The notes: generated by a model from the letters alone, not told the origin. A stretch of 64,000 nucleotides of DNA from Periweissella beninensis (GCF_016908275.1 NZ_JAFBDN010000002.1:62001-126000), one strand, 5' to 3'; shown: positions 39,298-48,100, counted from the first letter of the stretch. Translations and numbers: made by a program.

Positions 39298-40056
39298 ATG
39301 ACAGATATCCAATTATTACCAGATGAACGAATTGATCAATTATATAGTCAGACAGTGAAAATCATCCAAAGTTCTAGTGTCTTTGCGTTTTCTCTAGATG
39401 CGGTATTATTGGCTATGTTTGCAAAAGCTAGTAAAAGTACAAAAAGCTTAACGGTTGATTTGTGTGCAGGCAATGGAGCTGTGGGCCTTTTTTTTGCGCA
39501 TAAAACAAATGGTCAGATAGTTGAAGTTGAGATTCAACCACGCTTAGCAGATATGGCGAAACGCTCAATCAGTTTAAATCATCTTGAAAGTAAAATGCAA
39601 GTTTTAAATATTGATTTAGCTGATTCATTAAAATACTTGCACCATGATAGTATCGATACCGTTCTATGTAATCCACCTTATTTTACGGATTTGCCTAAAT
39701 CTGTTAAGAATCCGAATCAATTCTTAGCAATTGCACGACATGAAATTAAAACTAATTTAGAAATGATATGTAAGGTTACTAGTCAATTATTGAAAACTAA
39801 CGGTAAAATTTACATGGTGCATCGACCAGACCGGTTGCTTGATATTATTACAACTATGCAAAAATTCAACTTGGCTCCTAAACAAATTCAATTTGTACAT
39901 TCAAAAAAAAATAAAGAGGCTAATATCGTTTTGATTGAAGCTATCAAAAATGGCCAACAAACTGGCCTACGAATTATAAAGCCGTTGATAGTTTATGAAG
40001 ATGATGGCCAATACACAAGCGAAGTTCATGAGGCACTTTATGGAAAAACTAAATAA
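39298..40056 (+). CDS. tRNA1(Val) (adenine-N6)-methyltransferase-like (YabB/TrmN6)
   Basis: A 252-residue class I SAM-dependent methyltransferase. VDLCAGNGAVGLFFA is the SAM loop, VEIQPRLADMA motif II, and NPPY at 125-128 is the catalytic motif for adenine N6 methylation. It corresponds to Bacillus YabB, which lies next to the GIY-YIG gene yazA, as here. The first residues DERIDQLYS and SSSVFAFSLDAVLLA are typical of this group. Its final 17 bases overlap the GIY-YIG gene, so the two are translationally coupled. Confidence 0.9.
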   Translation: MTDIQLLPDERIDQLYSQTVKIIQSSSVFAFSLDAVLLAMFAKASKSTKSLTVDLCAGNGAVGLFFAHKTNGQIVEVEIQPRLADMAKRSISLNHLESKMQVLNIDLADSLKYLHHDSIDTVLCNPPYFTDLPKSVKNPNQFLAIARHEIKTNLEMICKVTSQLLKTNGKIYMVHRPDRLLDIITTMQKFNLAPKQIQFVHSKKNKEANIVLIEAIKNGQQTGLRIIKPLIVYEDDGQYTSEVHEALYGKTK

Positions 40057-40318
40057 ATCATATTATATGTATGTGTTATTGACAGCTGATAATACTTTAT
40101 ATACTGGTTTTACAGATGATGTAGCCAAGAGATTTAAAGCACATCAAGAATTTAGGGGAGCTAAATTTACTAAAATTAAGCGCAAACACCCCTTAAAGTT
40201 AATCTATAGTGAACAATTTGCAACGAAAGAAGCTGCTTTATCAGCTGAATGGCATTTTAAACACCAAACACGGCAACAAAAGGTCGCCTATTTAGCAAGT
40301 AAAGAAGTTTATATCTAA
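40040..40318 (+). CDS. GIY-YIG domain protein (UPF0213, YazA-like)
   Basis: A 92-residue single-domain GIY-YIG nuclease-fold protein. YYMYVLLTADNTLYTGFTDDVAKRFKAH is the core, with MYVLL and LYTGFT standing for the GIY...YIG halves and the Arg in KRF. I chose ATG 40040, which has TGAGG 6 bases upstream and overlaps the end of the methyltransferase gene; a longer in-frame reading from 39995 adds residues without family support. The partnership with the yabB homologue is conserved in Firmicutes; substrate unknown. Confidence 0.88.
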   Translation: MEKLNKSYYMYVLLTADNTLYTGFTDDVAKRFKAHQEFRGAKFTKIKRKHPLKLIYSEQFATKEAALSAEWHFKHQTRQQKVAYLASKEVYI

Positions 40319-40333
40319 AACAAAAATTAAGTC

Positions 40334-40448
40334 TTGTATAGAACTTTAAATTTTGATAAAATAATTATCGGTTGTTAAATGCCAATTCACACCTAAGCCA
40401 ATACTGACTAGGTTGCGAGCGATCGTCTAGCAGTAAATGCGGGTTAGG
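40334..40448 (+). ncRNA. rpsB promoter and structured 5' leader
   Basis: Promoter: -35 TTGTAT (40334-40339), 17 bp, -10 TAAAAT (40357-40362). The transcript then has CCTAAGCC (40392-40399) able to pair with GGGTTAGG (40441-40448) around an inner hairpin CTG-CTAG/CTAGCAG (40403-40433). It could be a ribosomal-protein-binding leader; I do not recognise a catalogued family. Confidence 0.55.
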
Positions 40449-40481
40449 GAGGAATAAACACTTTTTTGGAGGAAATAACTC

Positions 40482-41261
40482 ATGTCAGTTATCTCAATGA
40501 AACAATTACTTGAAGCTGGTGTCCACTTTGGTCACCAAACACGCCGTTGGAACCCAAAGATGAAAGAATTTATCTTTACTGAACGTAACGGTATTTACAT
40601 TATTGATTTACAAAAGACTGTTAAGCTAGTTGACCAAGCGTATAATTATGTACGCGATGCAGCACGTGATGGTGCTGTCGTTCTTTTTGTAGGAACTAAG
40701 AAGCAAGCGCAAGATGCGATTGCTGAAGAAGCAACTCGTGCAGGTCAATATTTTGTCAACCACCGTTGGTTGGGTGGTACTTTAACTAACTGGAAGACAA
40801 TCCAATTAAGAATTGACCGTTTAAAAGAATTAAAAGCTATGGCTGAAGATGGTACTTTTGATCGTCTTCCTAAGAAAGAAGTCGCTTTACTTATTAAGCA
40901 AACTGCTAAATTAGAAAAATTCTTGGGTGGTATTGCTGATATGCCTAAGATTCCTGATTTATTGTTTGTAGTTGATCCTCGTAAGGAACAACTTGCAGTT
41001 CAAGAAGCTCACAAACTTAACATTCCAATCGTGGCAATGGTTGATACTAATGCTGATCCAGATGATATTGATGTTAAGATTCCATCAAATGATGATGCTA
41101 TTCGTGCGGTTCGTTTAATAACTGCTAAGATGGCTGATGCTATCATTGAAGGTAATCAAGGTGAAGACCAAGTTGATGAAAGTTCATTTGGTGCTGATGA
41201 TTCAGTCGAATCAATTGAAGAAATTGCCGCTGTAGTAGAAGGCGACAACCAAGCTAAGTAA
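40482..41261 (+). CDS. rpsB: 30S ribosomal protein S2
   Basis: A 259-residue S2, which bridges head and body of the small subunit and is needed for S1 binding. [22 protein letters not shown] is the family opening, [12 protein letters not shown] and [31 protein letters not shown] are conserved. The GGAGG site precedes the ATG. The acidic C-terminal tail is typical of Lactobacillales. A terminator separates it from tsf, and tsf would need its own promoter or read-through. The usual order rpsB-tsf-pyrH-frr is kept. Confidence 0.98.
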   Translation: MSVISMKQLLEAGVHFGHQTRRWNPKMKEFIFTERNGIYIIDLQKTVKLVDQAYNYVRDAARDGAVVLFVGTKKQAQDAIAEEATRAGQYFVNHRWLGGTLTNWKTIQLRIDRLKELKAMAEDGTFDRLPKKEVALLIKQTAKLEKFLGGIADMPKIPDLLFVVDPRKEQLAVQEAHKLNIPIVAMVDTNADPDDIDVKIPSNDDAIRAVRLITAKMADAIIEGNQGEDQVDESSFGADDSVESIEEIAAVVEGDNQAK

Positions 41262-41279
41262 TATTTAGTAGCTAATTAG

Positions 41280-41335
41280 GCTGCCACATTAGTTGCCGGT
41301 TAATTTTGGCCGAACCAATCGTGGTGGCTTTTTTT
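41280..41335 (+). terminator. terminator between rpsB and tsf
   Basis: A stem formed by GCTGCCAC...GTTGCCGG and CCGAACCAATCGTGGTGGC, imperfect but GC-rich, ending in a run of seven T. Confidence 0.8.
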
Positions 41336-41435
41336 GAGAAAAAATAGTGTGTGTTGATAAATTTAAACTGCTATTTTTTAAAATTTAAGGTACAATATAT
41401 AAAGATAAATAAAACTTAAGGAGATTTAACTACTC

Positions 41436-42311
41436 ATGGCTATTACTGCTGCTCAAGTTAAAGAATTACGTGAAAAAACTGGTGTTGGTATGATGGATGC
41501 TAAGAAAGCCTTAGTTGAAGTTGATGGTGACATGCAAAAAGCAATCGATGTATTGCGTGAAAAGGGAATGGCAAAGGCTGCTAAAAAGGGCGATCGCATT
41601 GCTGCTGAAGGAATGACTTATGTTACTGTTAAGGATAACTTTGCCGCAATCGTTGAATTAAATTCAGAAACTGATTTTGTTGCTGGTAACAAAGAATTTA
41701 ATGATTTACTACATGCTGTTGCGAATGCAATTGTTGAATTCCGGCCAGCCAATGTTGAAGCTGCTTTAGCTTTACAAGTTTCAGAAAATGAAACGCTTAA
41801 TGAAATGATTATTCATACAACTCAAATTACTGGTGAAAAAATTACTCTTCGTCGTTTTGCAATCGTTGAAAAGAACGATACTCAAAACTTTGGTGCATAT
41901 TCACACATGGGTGGCCGAATTTCATCACTTGTTTTAATTGATGGGGCTGATGCTGAAACTGCTAAGGATGTTGCGATGCACGTTGCTGCTATTAACCCAC
42001 AATTTGTTTCACGTGAAGAAGTTCCAGCTGAAGTTGTTGCTCATGAAAAAGAAGTTCAAATGAATGCTGAAGATATGGCTGGTAAGCCAGACAATATTAA
42101 AGAAAAAATTGTTGAAGGTCGTTTGAACAAGTTCCTTTCAGAAATTTCATTAGCTGATCAAGCTTTTGTTAAAGATGGTGACCAAACTGTTGCCAAGTTT
42201 GTTGCTTCTAAGAATGGAGTGCTTAAATCATTCGTCCGCTACGAAGTTGGTGAAGGTATTGAAAAGAAAAATACTGACTTCGTTGCTGAGGTTATGGGTC
42301 AAATTAACTAA
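41436..42311 (+). CDS. tsf: translation elongation factor Ts
   Basis: Nucleotide exchange factor for EF-Tu. The 291-residue protein opens with [21 protein letters not shown], the UBA-like EF-Tu-binding region, and carries the core motif [12 protein letters not shown] in which Asp and Phe contact the EF-Tu GTPase domain. AAGGAG precedes the ATG. It is flanked by terminator-like hairpins on both sides, so expression may be set separately from rpsB and pyrH. Confidence 0.98.
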   Translation: MAITAAQVKELREKTGVGMMDAKKALVEVDGDMQKAIDVLREKGMAKAAKKGDRIAAEGMTYVTVKDNFAAIVELNSETDFVAGNKEFNDLLHAVANAIVEFRPANVEAALALQVSENETLNEMIIHTTQITGEKITLRRFAIVEKNDTQNFGAYSHMGGRISSLVLIDGADAETAKDVAMHVAAINPQFVSREEVPAEVVAHEKEVQMNAEDMAGKPDNIKEKIVEGRLNKFLSEISLADQAFVKDGDQTVAKFVASKNGVLKSFVRYEVGEGIEKKNTDFVAEVMGQIN

Positions 42312-42324
42312 TTTTTGGTATTGC

Positions 42325-42357
42325 CAAGAGGCGCGCAGTGGCGCACCTCTTTTTTTT
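42325..42357 (+). terminator. terminator between tsf and pyrH
   Basis: AAGAGGCGCGC and GCGCACCTCTT form a compact hairpin with a four-base loop and a run of T. Confidence 0.9.
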
Positions 42358-42407
42358 AAAAAATATAAAATATTCAAGTCGATACACCAAAGGAGCATTA
42401 AAAATAA

Positions 42408-43130
42408 ATGGCAGATATTAAATACAAGCGGGTTTTAATGAAATTAAGTGGTGAAGCACTCGCTGGTGATCAAGGTCGAGGTATTAACCCTATTTTTGTT
42501 AAGCAAGTAGCTGAAGAAATTAAAGAAGTGCATGATTTAGGTGTAGAAATAGCAATTGTAGTTGGTGGTGGCAATATGTGGCGTGGTGAAGCCGGTGCTG
42601 AACTTGGAATGGAACGTTCACAAGCTGATTATATTGGTATGTTAGGGACAGTTATGAATGCTTTAGCATTACAAGATAGTTTGGAAAACGTTGGGGTACC
42701 AACTCGGGTACAAACATCAATTGAAATGCGCCAAATTGCTGAACCGTATATTCGCCGTAAGGCTGTTCGCCACTTGGAAAAAAATCGAATAGTGATATTT
42801 GCTGCGGGAACAGGTTCTCCATATTTTTCAACAGATACAACTGCTGCATTGCGAGCTGCCGAAATAAATGCAGATGCGATATTGATGGCGAAAAATGGTG
42901 TTGATGGTGTATATTCAGCTGATCCTAAAACAAATCCAGATGCTGAAAAGTTTGAGACATTAACACATTTGGATATTTTAAATAAAGGCTTACAAGTAAT
43001 GGATTCGACTGCTAGTTCGTTATCAATGGATACTGATATGCCATTAATTGTGTTTAATTTTAATGAAACAGGCAATATTAAACGAGTTGTTGAAGGAGAA
43101 AACATCGGAACTACGGTTAAAGGAGAGTAA
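42408..43130 (+). CDS. pyrH: UMP kinase
   Basis: Phosphorylates UMP to UDP; amino-acid-kinase fold, hexameric and usually GTP-activated. The 240-residue protein shows [13 protein letters not shown] (phosphate binding), [11 protein letters not shown], the [14 protein letters not shown] helix, and [19 protein letters not shown], the UMP-binding region, then [17 protein letters not shown] precedes the ATG. frr follows 3 bases later, so the two are coupled. Confidence 0.97.
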   Translation: MADIKYKRVLMKLSGEALAGDQGRGINPIFVKQVAEEIKEVHDLGVEIAIVVGGGNMWRGEAGAELGMERSQADYIGMLGTVMNALALQDSLENVGVPTRVQTSIEMRQIAEPYIRRKAVRHLEKNRIVIFAAGTGSPYFSTDTTAALRAAEINADAILMAKNGVDGVYSADPKTNPDAEKFETLTHLDILNKGLQVMDSTASSLSMDTDMPLIVFNFNETGNIKRVVEGENIGTTVKGE

Positions 43131-43133
43131 AAA

Positions 43134-43691
43134 ATGGTAAATGCTATTATTAATGATGCAAAAGAACGGATGGAAAAAGCAGGTGAAGCACTTCAACGTG
43201 AGTTACAAAATATTCGTGCAGGGCGTGCTAATGTTAGTATTTTAAATCGAGTTGAAGCAGATTACTATGGTGTTATGACACCGATCAACCAAATGGCTGC
43301 AATTCAAATTCCTGAAGCACGAGTACTTTTAATTACACCATATGATAAAAGTTCGCTTGATGCAATTGAACATGCTATCTATGCTTCGGATTTGGGTTTA
43401 ACACCATCAAATGATGGCTCAGCCATCCGTTTAGTAATTCCACAGTTAACTGAAGAACGTCGTAAAGAATTAGCCAAAGAAGTTAAAGGTCAAGCAGAAA
43501 ATGCAAAGGTTGCAGTTAGAAATATTCGTCGGGATGCTATGGATACATTAAAGAAGCAACAAAAAGCTAGTGATATCACTGAAGATGAATTACGGCATTT
43601 AGAGGAACAGGTACAAAAGGCAACTGATGTAGCAACTAAAAATGTTGATGCAATTGCTAAGGTAAAGGAAGAAGAGTTATTAACAATTTAA
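43134..43691 (+). CDS. frr: ribosome recycling factor
   Basis: Splits post-termination ribosomes together with EF-G. The 185-residue tRNA mimic has the three-helix bundle with [27 protein letters not shown] and the C-terminal [15 protein letters not shown], and [15 protein letters not shown] in between. It sits 3 bases after pyrH with a GGAGAG site inside the pyrH end. In most Firmicutes uppS and cdsA follow; here a copY-like gene follows behind a long hairpin, so the conserved cluster ends early. Confidence 0.97.
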   Translation: MVNAIINDAKERMEKAGEALQRELQNIRAGRANVSILNRVEADYYGVMTPINQMAAIQIPEARVLLITPYDKSSLDAIEHAIYASDLGLTPSNDGSAIRLVIPQLTEERRKELAKEVKGQAENAKVAVRNIRRDAMDTLKKQQKASDITEDELRHLEEQVQKATDVATKNVDAIAKVKEEELLTI

Positions 43692-43721
43692 TTTTTCTGA
43701 TAATTAATAACTAAAATTTCT

Positions 43722-43785
43722 AAAATGTAAAGATGAGATTAATAACAAGAGAATTTTTTTGTTGAGTCTTTATCTTTACATTTTT
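43722..43785 (+). terminator. long hairpin after frr
   Basis: Arms AAAATGTAAAGAT (43722-43734) and ATCTTTACATTTT (43772-43784) enclose an inner AACAA/TTGTT hairpin and end in T. It likely terminates pyrH-frr; its right arm also overlaps the promoter region of the copY-like gene. Confidence 0.7.
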
Positions 43786-43789
43786 AATT

Positions 43790-43799
43790 TACAATCGTA
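43790..43799 (+). promoter_or_regulatory. cop-box-like operator before copY-like gene
   Basis: TACAATCGTA differs by one base from the cop box core TACANNTGTA bound by CopY. It lies 31 bases before the chosen start, next to a possible promoter TTGAGT (43762-43767), 17 bp, TAATTT (43785-43790). Confidence 0.55.
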
Positions 43800-43830
43800 A
43801 ACTAAATTAAAAAGTTCAGTGGAGGATGAT

Positions 43831-44259
43831 ATGAATAACTTAATGGCTGAAAGTGAATGGAGTTTGATGCGAGTACTTTGGACAATTAGTAGTGCAACAA
43901 GTAAGCAATTAACTAATATCATGTTTCAAAAAAAAGAATGGAGTTCGTCCACTACTAAAACAATTTTAAAACGTTTACAAGATAAAGGTTTAGTCACACA
44001 TAATGGTGAGAACCGCAATCGCATTTATACACCATGTGTTGAGGAAAAAGTAATGATGGCTAGTAATTTAAGTAATTTATTGCATGATATGTGTTCGATG
44101 AAGGTTGGTGATAGTTTAGTTACTGCACTTACTAAGTGTGAATTAAGTCAAACAGATATTAAAAATTTGATTAATCTACTACAAGAAAAAGCAATTAAGG
44201 CCCCTAAAACGATTGCTTGTGATTGCTTACCGGAACATTGTCATATGAATTGTGATTAA
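43831..44259 (+). CDS. copY: CopY/BlaI family repressor with cysteine tail
   Basis: A 142-residue winged-helix repressor. LMAESEWSLMRVLW, WSSSTTKTILKRLQDKGLV and the basic wing are typical of the CopY/BlaI DNA-binding domain. The C-terminus carries Cys130, Cys132, Cys137 and Cys141 in CDCLPEHCHMNC. CopY proteins that bind Cu(I) or Zn(II) have CxCx4CxC; here the last spacing is x3, so the metal site is altered or shifted. ATG 43831 has GGAGG at 43821-43825; a GTG 12 bases upstream is less likely. The next gene is an ATPase 23 bases downstream, the usual copY-copB/copA arrangement. Confidence 0.85.
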   Translation: MNNLMAESEWSLMRVLWTISSATSKQLTNIMFQKKEWSSSTTKTILKRLQDKGLVTHNGENRNRIYTPCVEEKVMMASNLSNLLHDMCSMKVGDSLVTALTKCELSQTDIKNLINLLQEKAIKAPKTIACDCLPEHCHMNCD

Positions 44260-44282
44260 TTTAAAAATGAAAGAGAGTTTAA

Positions 44283-46415
44283 ATGGCTAAGAACAAATTA
44301 TCTAAAGCCGAGTTAAAAGCATTAATTAATGATTTGAGCGGACATGATGTTACTAAAGCGAACCTGCAGCATGAGAAGAATTTTGAGCATGAAGAGCTAT
44401 CAAATTTTAAATTCATTGATTATAAAGAAAAATTAGCATTTAAAAATACTAATGCTGAGAATCACGAATCGCAAATAATAAAAATTAGTTTTAAATTGAA
44501 GGTGGCTATGTTATGTAGTTTACCAATTATTTTGTTAATACCCCAGGTTAAGCAATACTTACCAATTAATATGTTGCCTAATCAATATCAACAGATAGCA
44601 TTAATGTTTTTTAGCACAATTTTAATTGTATACTGTGGATCAATTTTTTTTAAAAAAGCATTTCTTGAAATCAAAAATAGCCAACCAAGTACAATGTTAT
44701 TACTTAGCTTAAGCTTAGTAATTCTATTTGGCTATAATCTTTTTGTAAGTTACTATGCAATTATAGGTGATACTTATCAAATTGCTTTATTTTGGCAGTT
44801 AGCCTTGATCATTGTCATTAGCTTATATAACGTGTTACTTAAAGTAAAACACAAAAAACAATTAGATTCTTACCGTAATAAACAAGTTATATTACCAGAA
44901 AAGATGTTTAAAAAGACGCCACAACAAACTTTAATTGAGATAGATAGTCACGCAGCTAGAATTGGTGATGTAATTGAAATAGAGCCTCATCAAATAGTCC
45001 CCATTGATGGAGTTATTATTAGTGGAGAAACAATCGTTGATGAAAGTAATATTACTAATAATAATTTACAAGTAATTAAGAAAAGCAATCATACACTATT
45101 GGCTGGCACCGTCAACGGTATTGGTAAGGTTGAAATTCAAGTTATACGTCCACAAAATATGAGCTATTATTATCAATTACAATATGAATTATTGAAAACA
45201 CAAAAAACTATAAAACCATTGCCACCGTTTTGGTGTAAAGGTTTATTTTACTGGCAAATTCTAATCAGTGTTATTTCATTTATCATGAGCAAATTCAACA
45301 CTAGTGTTGAACAATCTTTAAGTGTAATGACTACGGTTTTATTACTAGGATTACCTAATATAATTTATGAGCTTAAACAGGTAACTAATTATAAAGTTTT
45401 AAAGAATTTATTTGAGCAAGGAATTATGATCTTTAACAGTGATGTTTTTAAACTTTTAGAAGATATTGATTATGCATTAATTGATAAAACAGGGACGTTA
45501 ACTGAAGGAACATTTAAAATTCGTTCACTTAGAGCCGTTAGCGATGATTATAGTGACAATGATATTTTAGCAATAATGGCAACACTTGAAGTTCATTCAA
45601 AGCATCCATTGGCCAAATCAATTTTAAGGCGAGCTAAAGAAACCAACGTTAATTTAATGCACGCAACAGAACTAGTAGGATTACCGGGGATTGGTATTGC
45701 AGGGGTAATTAATAATGAACGGTTCGCAATCGTGGCTGTTGATTATTTGAAGGAACATGCATTAGCGTTTGATCAAAATTATTTTGATAAATTAACTGCC
45801 GCAGGGAATTCAGTTAGTTATTTAATAACAAATGAAAAAGTAATTGGGATTGTTGCACAAGGTGATGTGATAAAACCAACCGCCACAAAATTGGTCAATG
45901 GTTTAAAACAATTATCCATCATTCCTATCATGTTAACAGGGGATAATAATACTATGGCACAAATTGTGGCTAAAACATTGGGAATTAAACAGTTTAATGC
46001 GCAATTAAAGCCACAAGACAAGCTTAAATTTGTCGAAACAGTTCAAAAAAAAGGTCGAGTGCTAATAATTGGAGACGGTCAAAATGACCAAGTCGCATTT
46101 AATCAAGCTGATATGCGAGTCATAATGGGCCTTGACTATCAAATGGATAATATAAAGGCTGATGTAGCACTATTAAACTCCGAAGCCACCGATATTTTGA
46201 AACTATTTAAAATGGGACGCTGGGCTAAGCATCGATCTACATTGGCAACTATGCTAGGAATTACATATCATCTATTGATTGTTATAATGATTTTTGGATT
46301 GAGTTTTATAATAATTCCAAGTCCAATAATGGGTGTAATAATTTCAATAATGATTACGTATTTATTAACTTATAATATGAAAAAGTTAACTGTAGAGACA
46401 AGTAAAAAAAATTAA
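44283..46415 (+). CDS. aberrant P1B-like P-type ATPase lacking CPx and TGE motifs
   Basis: A 710-residue P-type ATPase related to copper ATPases of the CopB kind by length and by its CopY-like partner. Intact parts: phosphorylated Asp401 in DKTGTLTEG, HP at 441-442 in HSKHPLA, GLPGIGIAG, LTGDN and the hinge GDGQND at 597-602. Missing parts: the membrane metal motif CPH/CPC is LPN at 357-359, the A-domain TGE(S) is Thr258-Asn-Asn-Asn after DESNI, and the last helices lack the MSxST/NA pattern. Four membrane helices precede the A domain, two flank the P domain start, and two end the protein. It could bind ATP and be phosphorylated, but dephosphorylation and Cu(I) binding by the known routes look lost. 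Whether it transports another ion or has become a regulator is not known. Confidence 0.85.
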   Translation: MAKNKLSKAELKALINDLSGHDVTKANLQHEKNFEHEELSNFKFIDYKEKLAFKNTNAENHESQIIKISFKLKVAMLCSLPIILLIPQVKQYLPINMLPNQYQQIALMFFSTILIVYCGSIFFKKAFLEIKNSQPSTMLLLSLSLVILFGYNLFVSYYAIIGDTYQIALFWQLALIIVISLYNVLLKVKHKKQLDSYRNKQVILPEKMFKKTPQQTLIEIDSHAARIGDVIEIEPHQIVPIDGVIISGETIVDESNITNNNLQVIKKSNHTLLAGTVNGIGKVEIQVIRPQNMSYYYQLQYELLKTQKTIKPLPPFWCKGLFYWQILISVISFIMSKFNTSVEQSLSVMTTVLLLGLPNIIYELKQVTNYKVLKNLFEQGIMIFNSDVFKLLEDIDYALIDKTGTLTEGTFKIRSLRAVSDDYSDNDILAIMATLEVHSKHPLAKSILRRAKETNVNLMHATELVGLPGIGIAGVINNERFAIVAVDYLKEHALAFDQNYFDKLTAAGNSVSYLITNEKVIGIVAQGDVIKPTATKLVNGLKQLSIIPIMLTGDNNTMAQIVAKTLGIKQFNAQLKPQDKLKFVETVQKKGRVLIIGDGQNDQVAFNQADMRVIMGLDYQMDNIKADVALLNSEATDILKLFKMGRWAKHRSTLATMLGITYHLLIVIMIFGLSFIIIPSPIMGVIISIMITYLLTYNMKKLTVETSKKN

Positions 46416-46436
46416 AAAATATCAAAAAAAAGCTTG

Positions 46437-46450
46437 CAAAAGCGCTTTCA
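46437..46450 (+). promoter_or_regulatory. cre-like site upstream of glucokinase
   Basis: CAAAAGCGCTTTCA fits the cre consensus at 12 of 14 positions with the GCGC centre and right half intact. It overlaps or lies just downstream of a TTGCAA (46434-46439) that could be a -35 box, so CcpA binding would probably repress. Confidence 0.55.
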
Positions 46451-46524
46451 TTAATGCAATATAGAATTATTGAGTTCTTCATATTTAGAAGAAAACATTT
46501 GAGAGAGAAGGGAATTTTTTTAGC

Positions 46525-47487
46525 ATGGCGAAAGACAAACTTATTGGAGTTGACCTTGGTGGTACAACTATTAAATTTGCAATCTTAACAGATAATGGTG
46601 AGATTCAACAAAAATGGAGTCTTAAAACTAATATTTTAGATAATGGTTCACATATTGTACCAGATATTATTGAATCAATTAATCATCATTTAGATTTATA
46701 TAAATTAGACAAAGAACGCATTATTGGAATTGGAATGGGAACACCAGGAACTGTTGATATTGAGGCTGGTACTGTTTCAGGAGCCTTTAATCTAAGTTGG
46801 GGTACTGATGTTAAGCAAAATGTTAAAGCAGATATTGAAGCAGCCACAGGGTTAACATTAGTCATTGATAATGATGCTAATGTTGCTGGGCTAGGTGAAC
46901 AGTGGCGTGGTGCCGGTGATAATGCGGCAGATGTGGCCTTTATTACTCTTGGAACCGGTGTTGGTGGTGGCCTAATTGCTAACAGTGAGCTGATTCACGG
47001 TGTCGGTGCTGGTGGAGAGGTTGGTCACATGATTGTTGAGCCAAATGGTTATTTATGTACTTGTGGTAATCATGGCTGTTTAGAACAATATGCATCAGCT
47101 ACCGGAGTTGTACATTTAGCACATGACTTTGCTGAAGCATACGCAGGTGATTCAAAATTAAAGGCTTTAGCTGACAATGGTGAAGAGGTTACTTCAAAAA
47201 TTGTGTTTGATTTAGCTAAAGAGGGTGATTACTTAGCTAATGAAGTCGTTAATAAGGTTGCTTACTACTTAGGCTTTGCTTCTGCAAATATTTCCAATAT
47301 TTTAAATCCCGCATCAGTAGTTATTGGTGGCGGTGTTTCGGCAGCTGGTGAATTTTTGCGTTCACGTGTTGAAAAACATTTTGCTAAATTTGCTTTTCCA
47401 ACGGTTAGAACTACAACTAAAATCAAGTTAGCTAAACTTGGCAATGATGCAGGTGTAATTGGTGCTGCATCATTAGCACGTAAATAA
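46525..47487 (+). CDS. glk: ROK family glucokinase
   Basis: Phosphorylates glucose to glucose 6-phosphate for non-PTS uptake and disaccharide use. The 320-residue protein has the ATP-binding IGVDLGGTTIKFAIL, the glucose-binding IDNDANVAGLGE, the catalytic region VTLGTGVGGGLI (reads ITLGTGVGGGLI), and the ROK zinc signature CTCGNHGCLEQYAS. GAGAAGGGA precedes the ATG. In Firmicutes glk often lies just upstream of a YqhL-type rhodanese gene, and the same order is seen here, although a terminator separates them. A cre-like site lies in the promoter region. Confidence 0.96.
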   Translation: MAKDKLIGVDLGGTTIKFAILTDNGEIQQKWSLKTNILDNGSHIVPDIIESINHHLDLYKLDKERIIGIGMGTPGTVDIEAGTVSGAFNLSWGTDVKQNVKADIEAATGLTLVIDNDANVAGLGEQWRGAGDNAADVAFITLGTGVGGGLIANSELIHGVGAGGEVGHMIVEPNGYLCTCGNHGCLEQYASATGVVHLAHDFAEAYAGDSKLKALADNGEEVTSKIVFDLAKEGDYLANEVVNKVAYYLGFASANISNILNPASVVIGGGVSAAGEFLRSRVEKHFAKFAFPTVRTTTKIKLAKLGNDAGVIGAASLARK

Positions 47488-47493
47488 AAATAT

Positions 47494-47528
47494 AAAGGAA
47501 CAATGACACTTGTGATTTGTTCCTTTTT
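47494..47528 (+). terminator. terminator between glk and rhodanese gene
   Basis: AAAGGAACAA and TTGTTCCTTT form a hairpin with a 14-base loop and a T-run. Confidence 0.8.
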
Positions 47529-47566
47529 GATTATAAAATAGTTTTTAGAAAATGAGGAATATAATA

Positions 47567-47953
47567 ATGACATTGAATATTATTGCAATTATAATTTTGC
47601 TTGCATGGGGTGGATATATTTTGTACTGGTATTTAGCAGGGAGAAATGCTGCTAAATATGTAAAACAAGAAGAATATGTTGGCCTTATGCATACCAGTCA
47701 AATTATTGATTTAAGGGAAAAGGATGAATACCGACGCAGTCATATTATGGGGGCTCGTAATATTCCTTTTTCAATTTTTAAACAAAGTTATAATGGAATT
47801 CGTAAAGATAAATCAGTATTGTTGTATGATACAACAACCCGTATGTCAACGCGTGCTGCGATTACTTTGAAAAAGGCAGGATATCAGGATATTGTGATTT
47901 TAAAGGGTGGATTTACTGGATGGACCGGTAAAAAAGCAAATAAAAATGGATAA
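47567..47953 (+). CDS. membrane-anchored rhodanese-fold protein without catalytic cysteine
   Basis: A 128-residue YqhL-like protein: an N-terminal membrane helix (IIAIIILLAWGGYILYWYL) followed by a rhodanese domain with IIDLREKDEYRRSHIMGARNIPF and ILKGGFTGW. The catalytic loop, normally YCxxGxRS, reads YDTTTRMS, placing Asp88 where the persulfide-forming Cys should be. Sulfur transfer by the usual mechanism is therefore not possible, and a binding or regulatory role is more likely. ATG 47567 has GAGGA 8 bases upstream; the ATG 15 bases earlier overlaps that site. It follows glk, a common pairing. Confidence 0.85.
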   Translation: MTLNIIAIIILLAWGGYILYWYLAGRNAAKYVKQEEYVGLMHTSQIIDLREKDEYRRSHIMGARNIPFSIFKQSYNGIRKDKSVLLYDTTTRMSTRAAITLKKAGYQDIVILKGGFTGWTGKKANKNG

Positions 47954-47964
47954 TTGTGCTATGC

Positions 47965-48001
47965 AAAAAGCGGTTGGGGTCAGTGCACCCCAGCCTTTTT
48001 T
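47965..48001 (+). terminator. terminator after rhodanese gene
   Basis: AAAAAGCGGTTGGGGT and ACCCCAGCCTTTTT form an imperfect hairpin with a short loop and a T-run. Confidence 0.8.
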
Positions 48002-48100
48002 ATTTTGTTAAGGCCAGGATTAGAGATATGTTGTCTTTTTAATTAAACGTGTATAATAATTGATAATTAAGAAATCATAGAATGAGGAAGGGTGGGCTTA

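Noticed and set aside
42166-42438. A 90-codon ORF across the end of tsf and the terminator
   Set aside because: It runs through the tsf terminator into pyrH and has no coding features.
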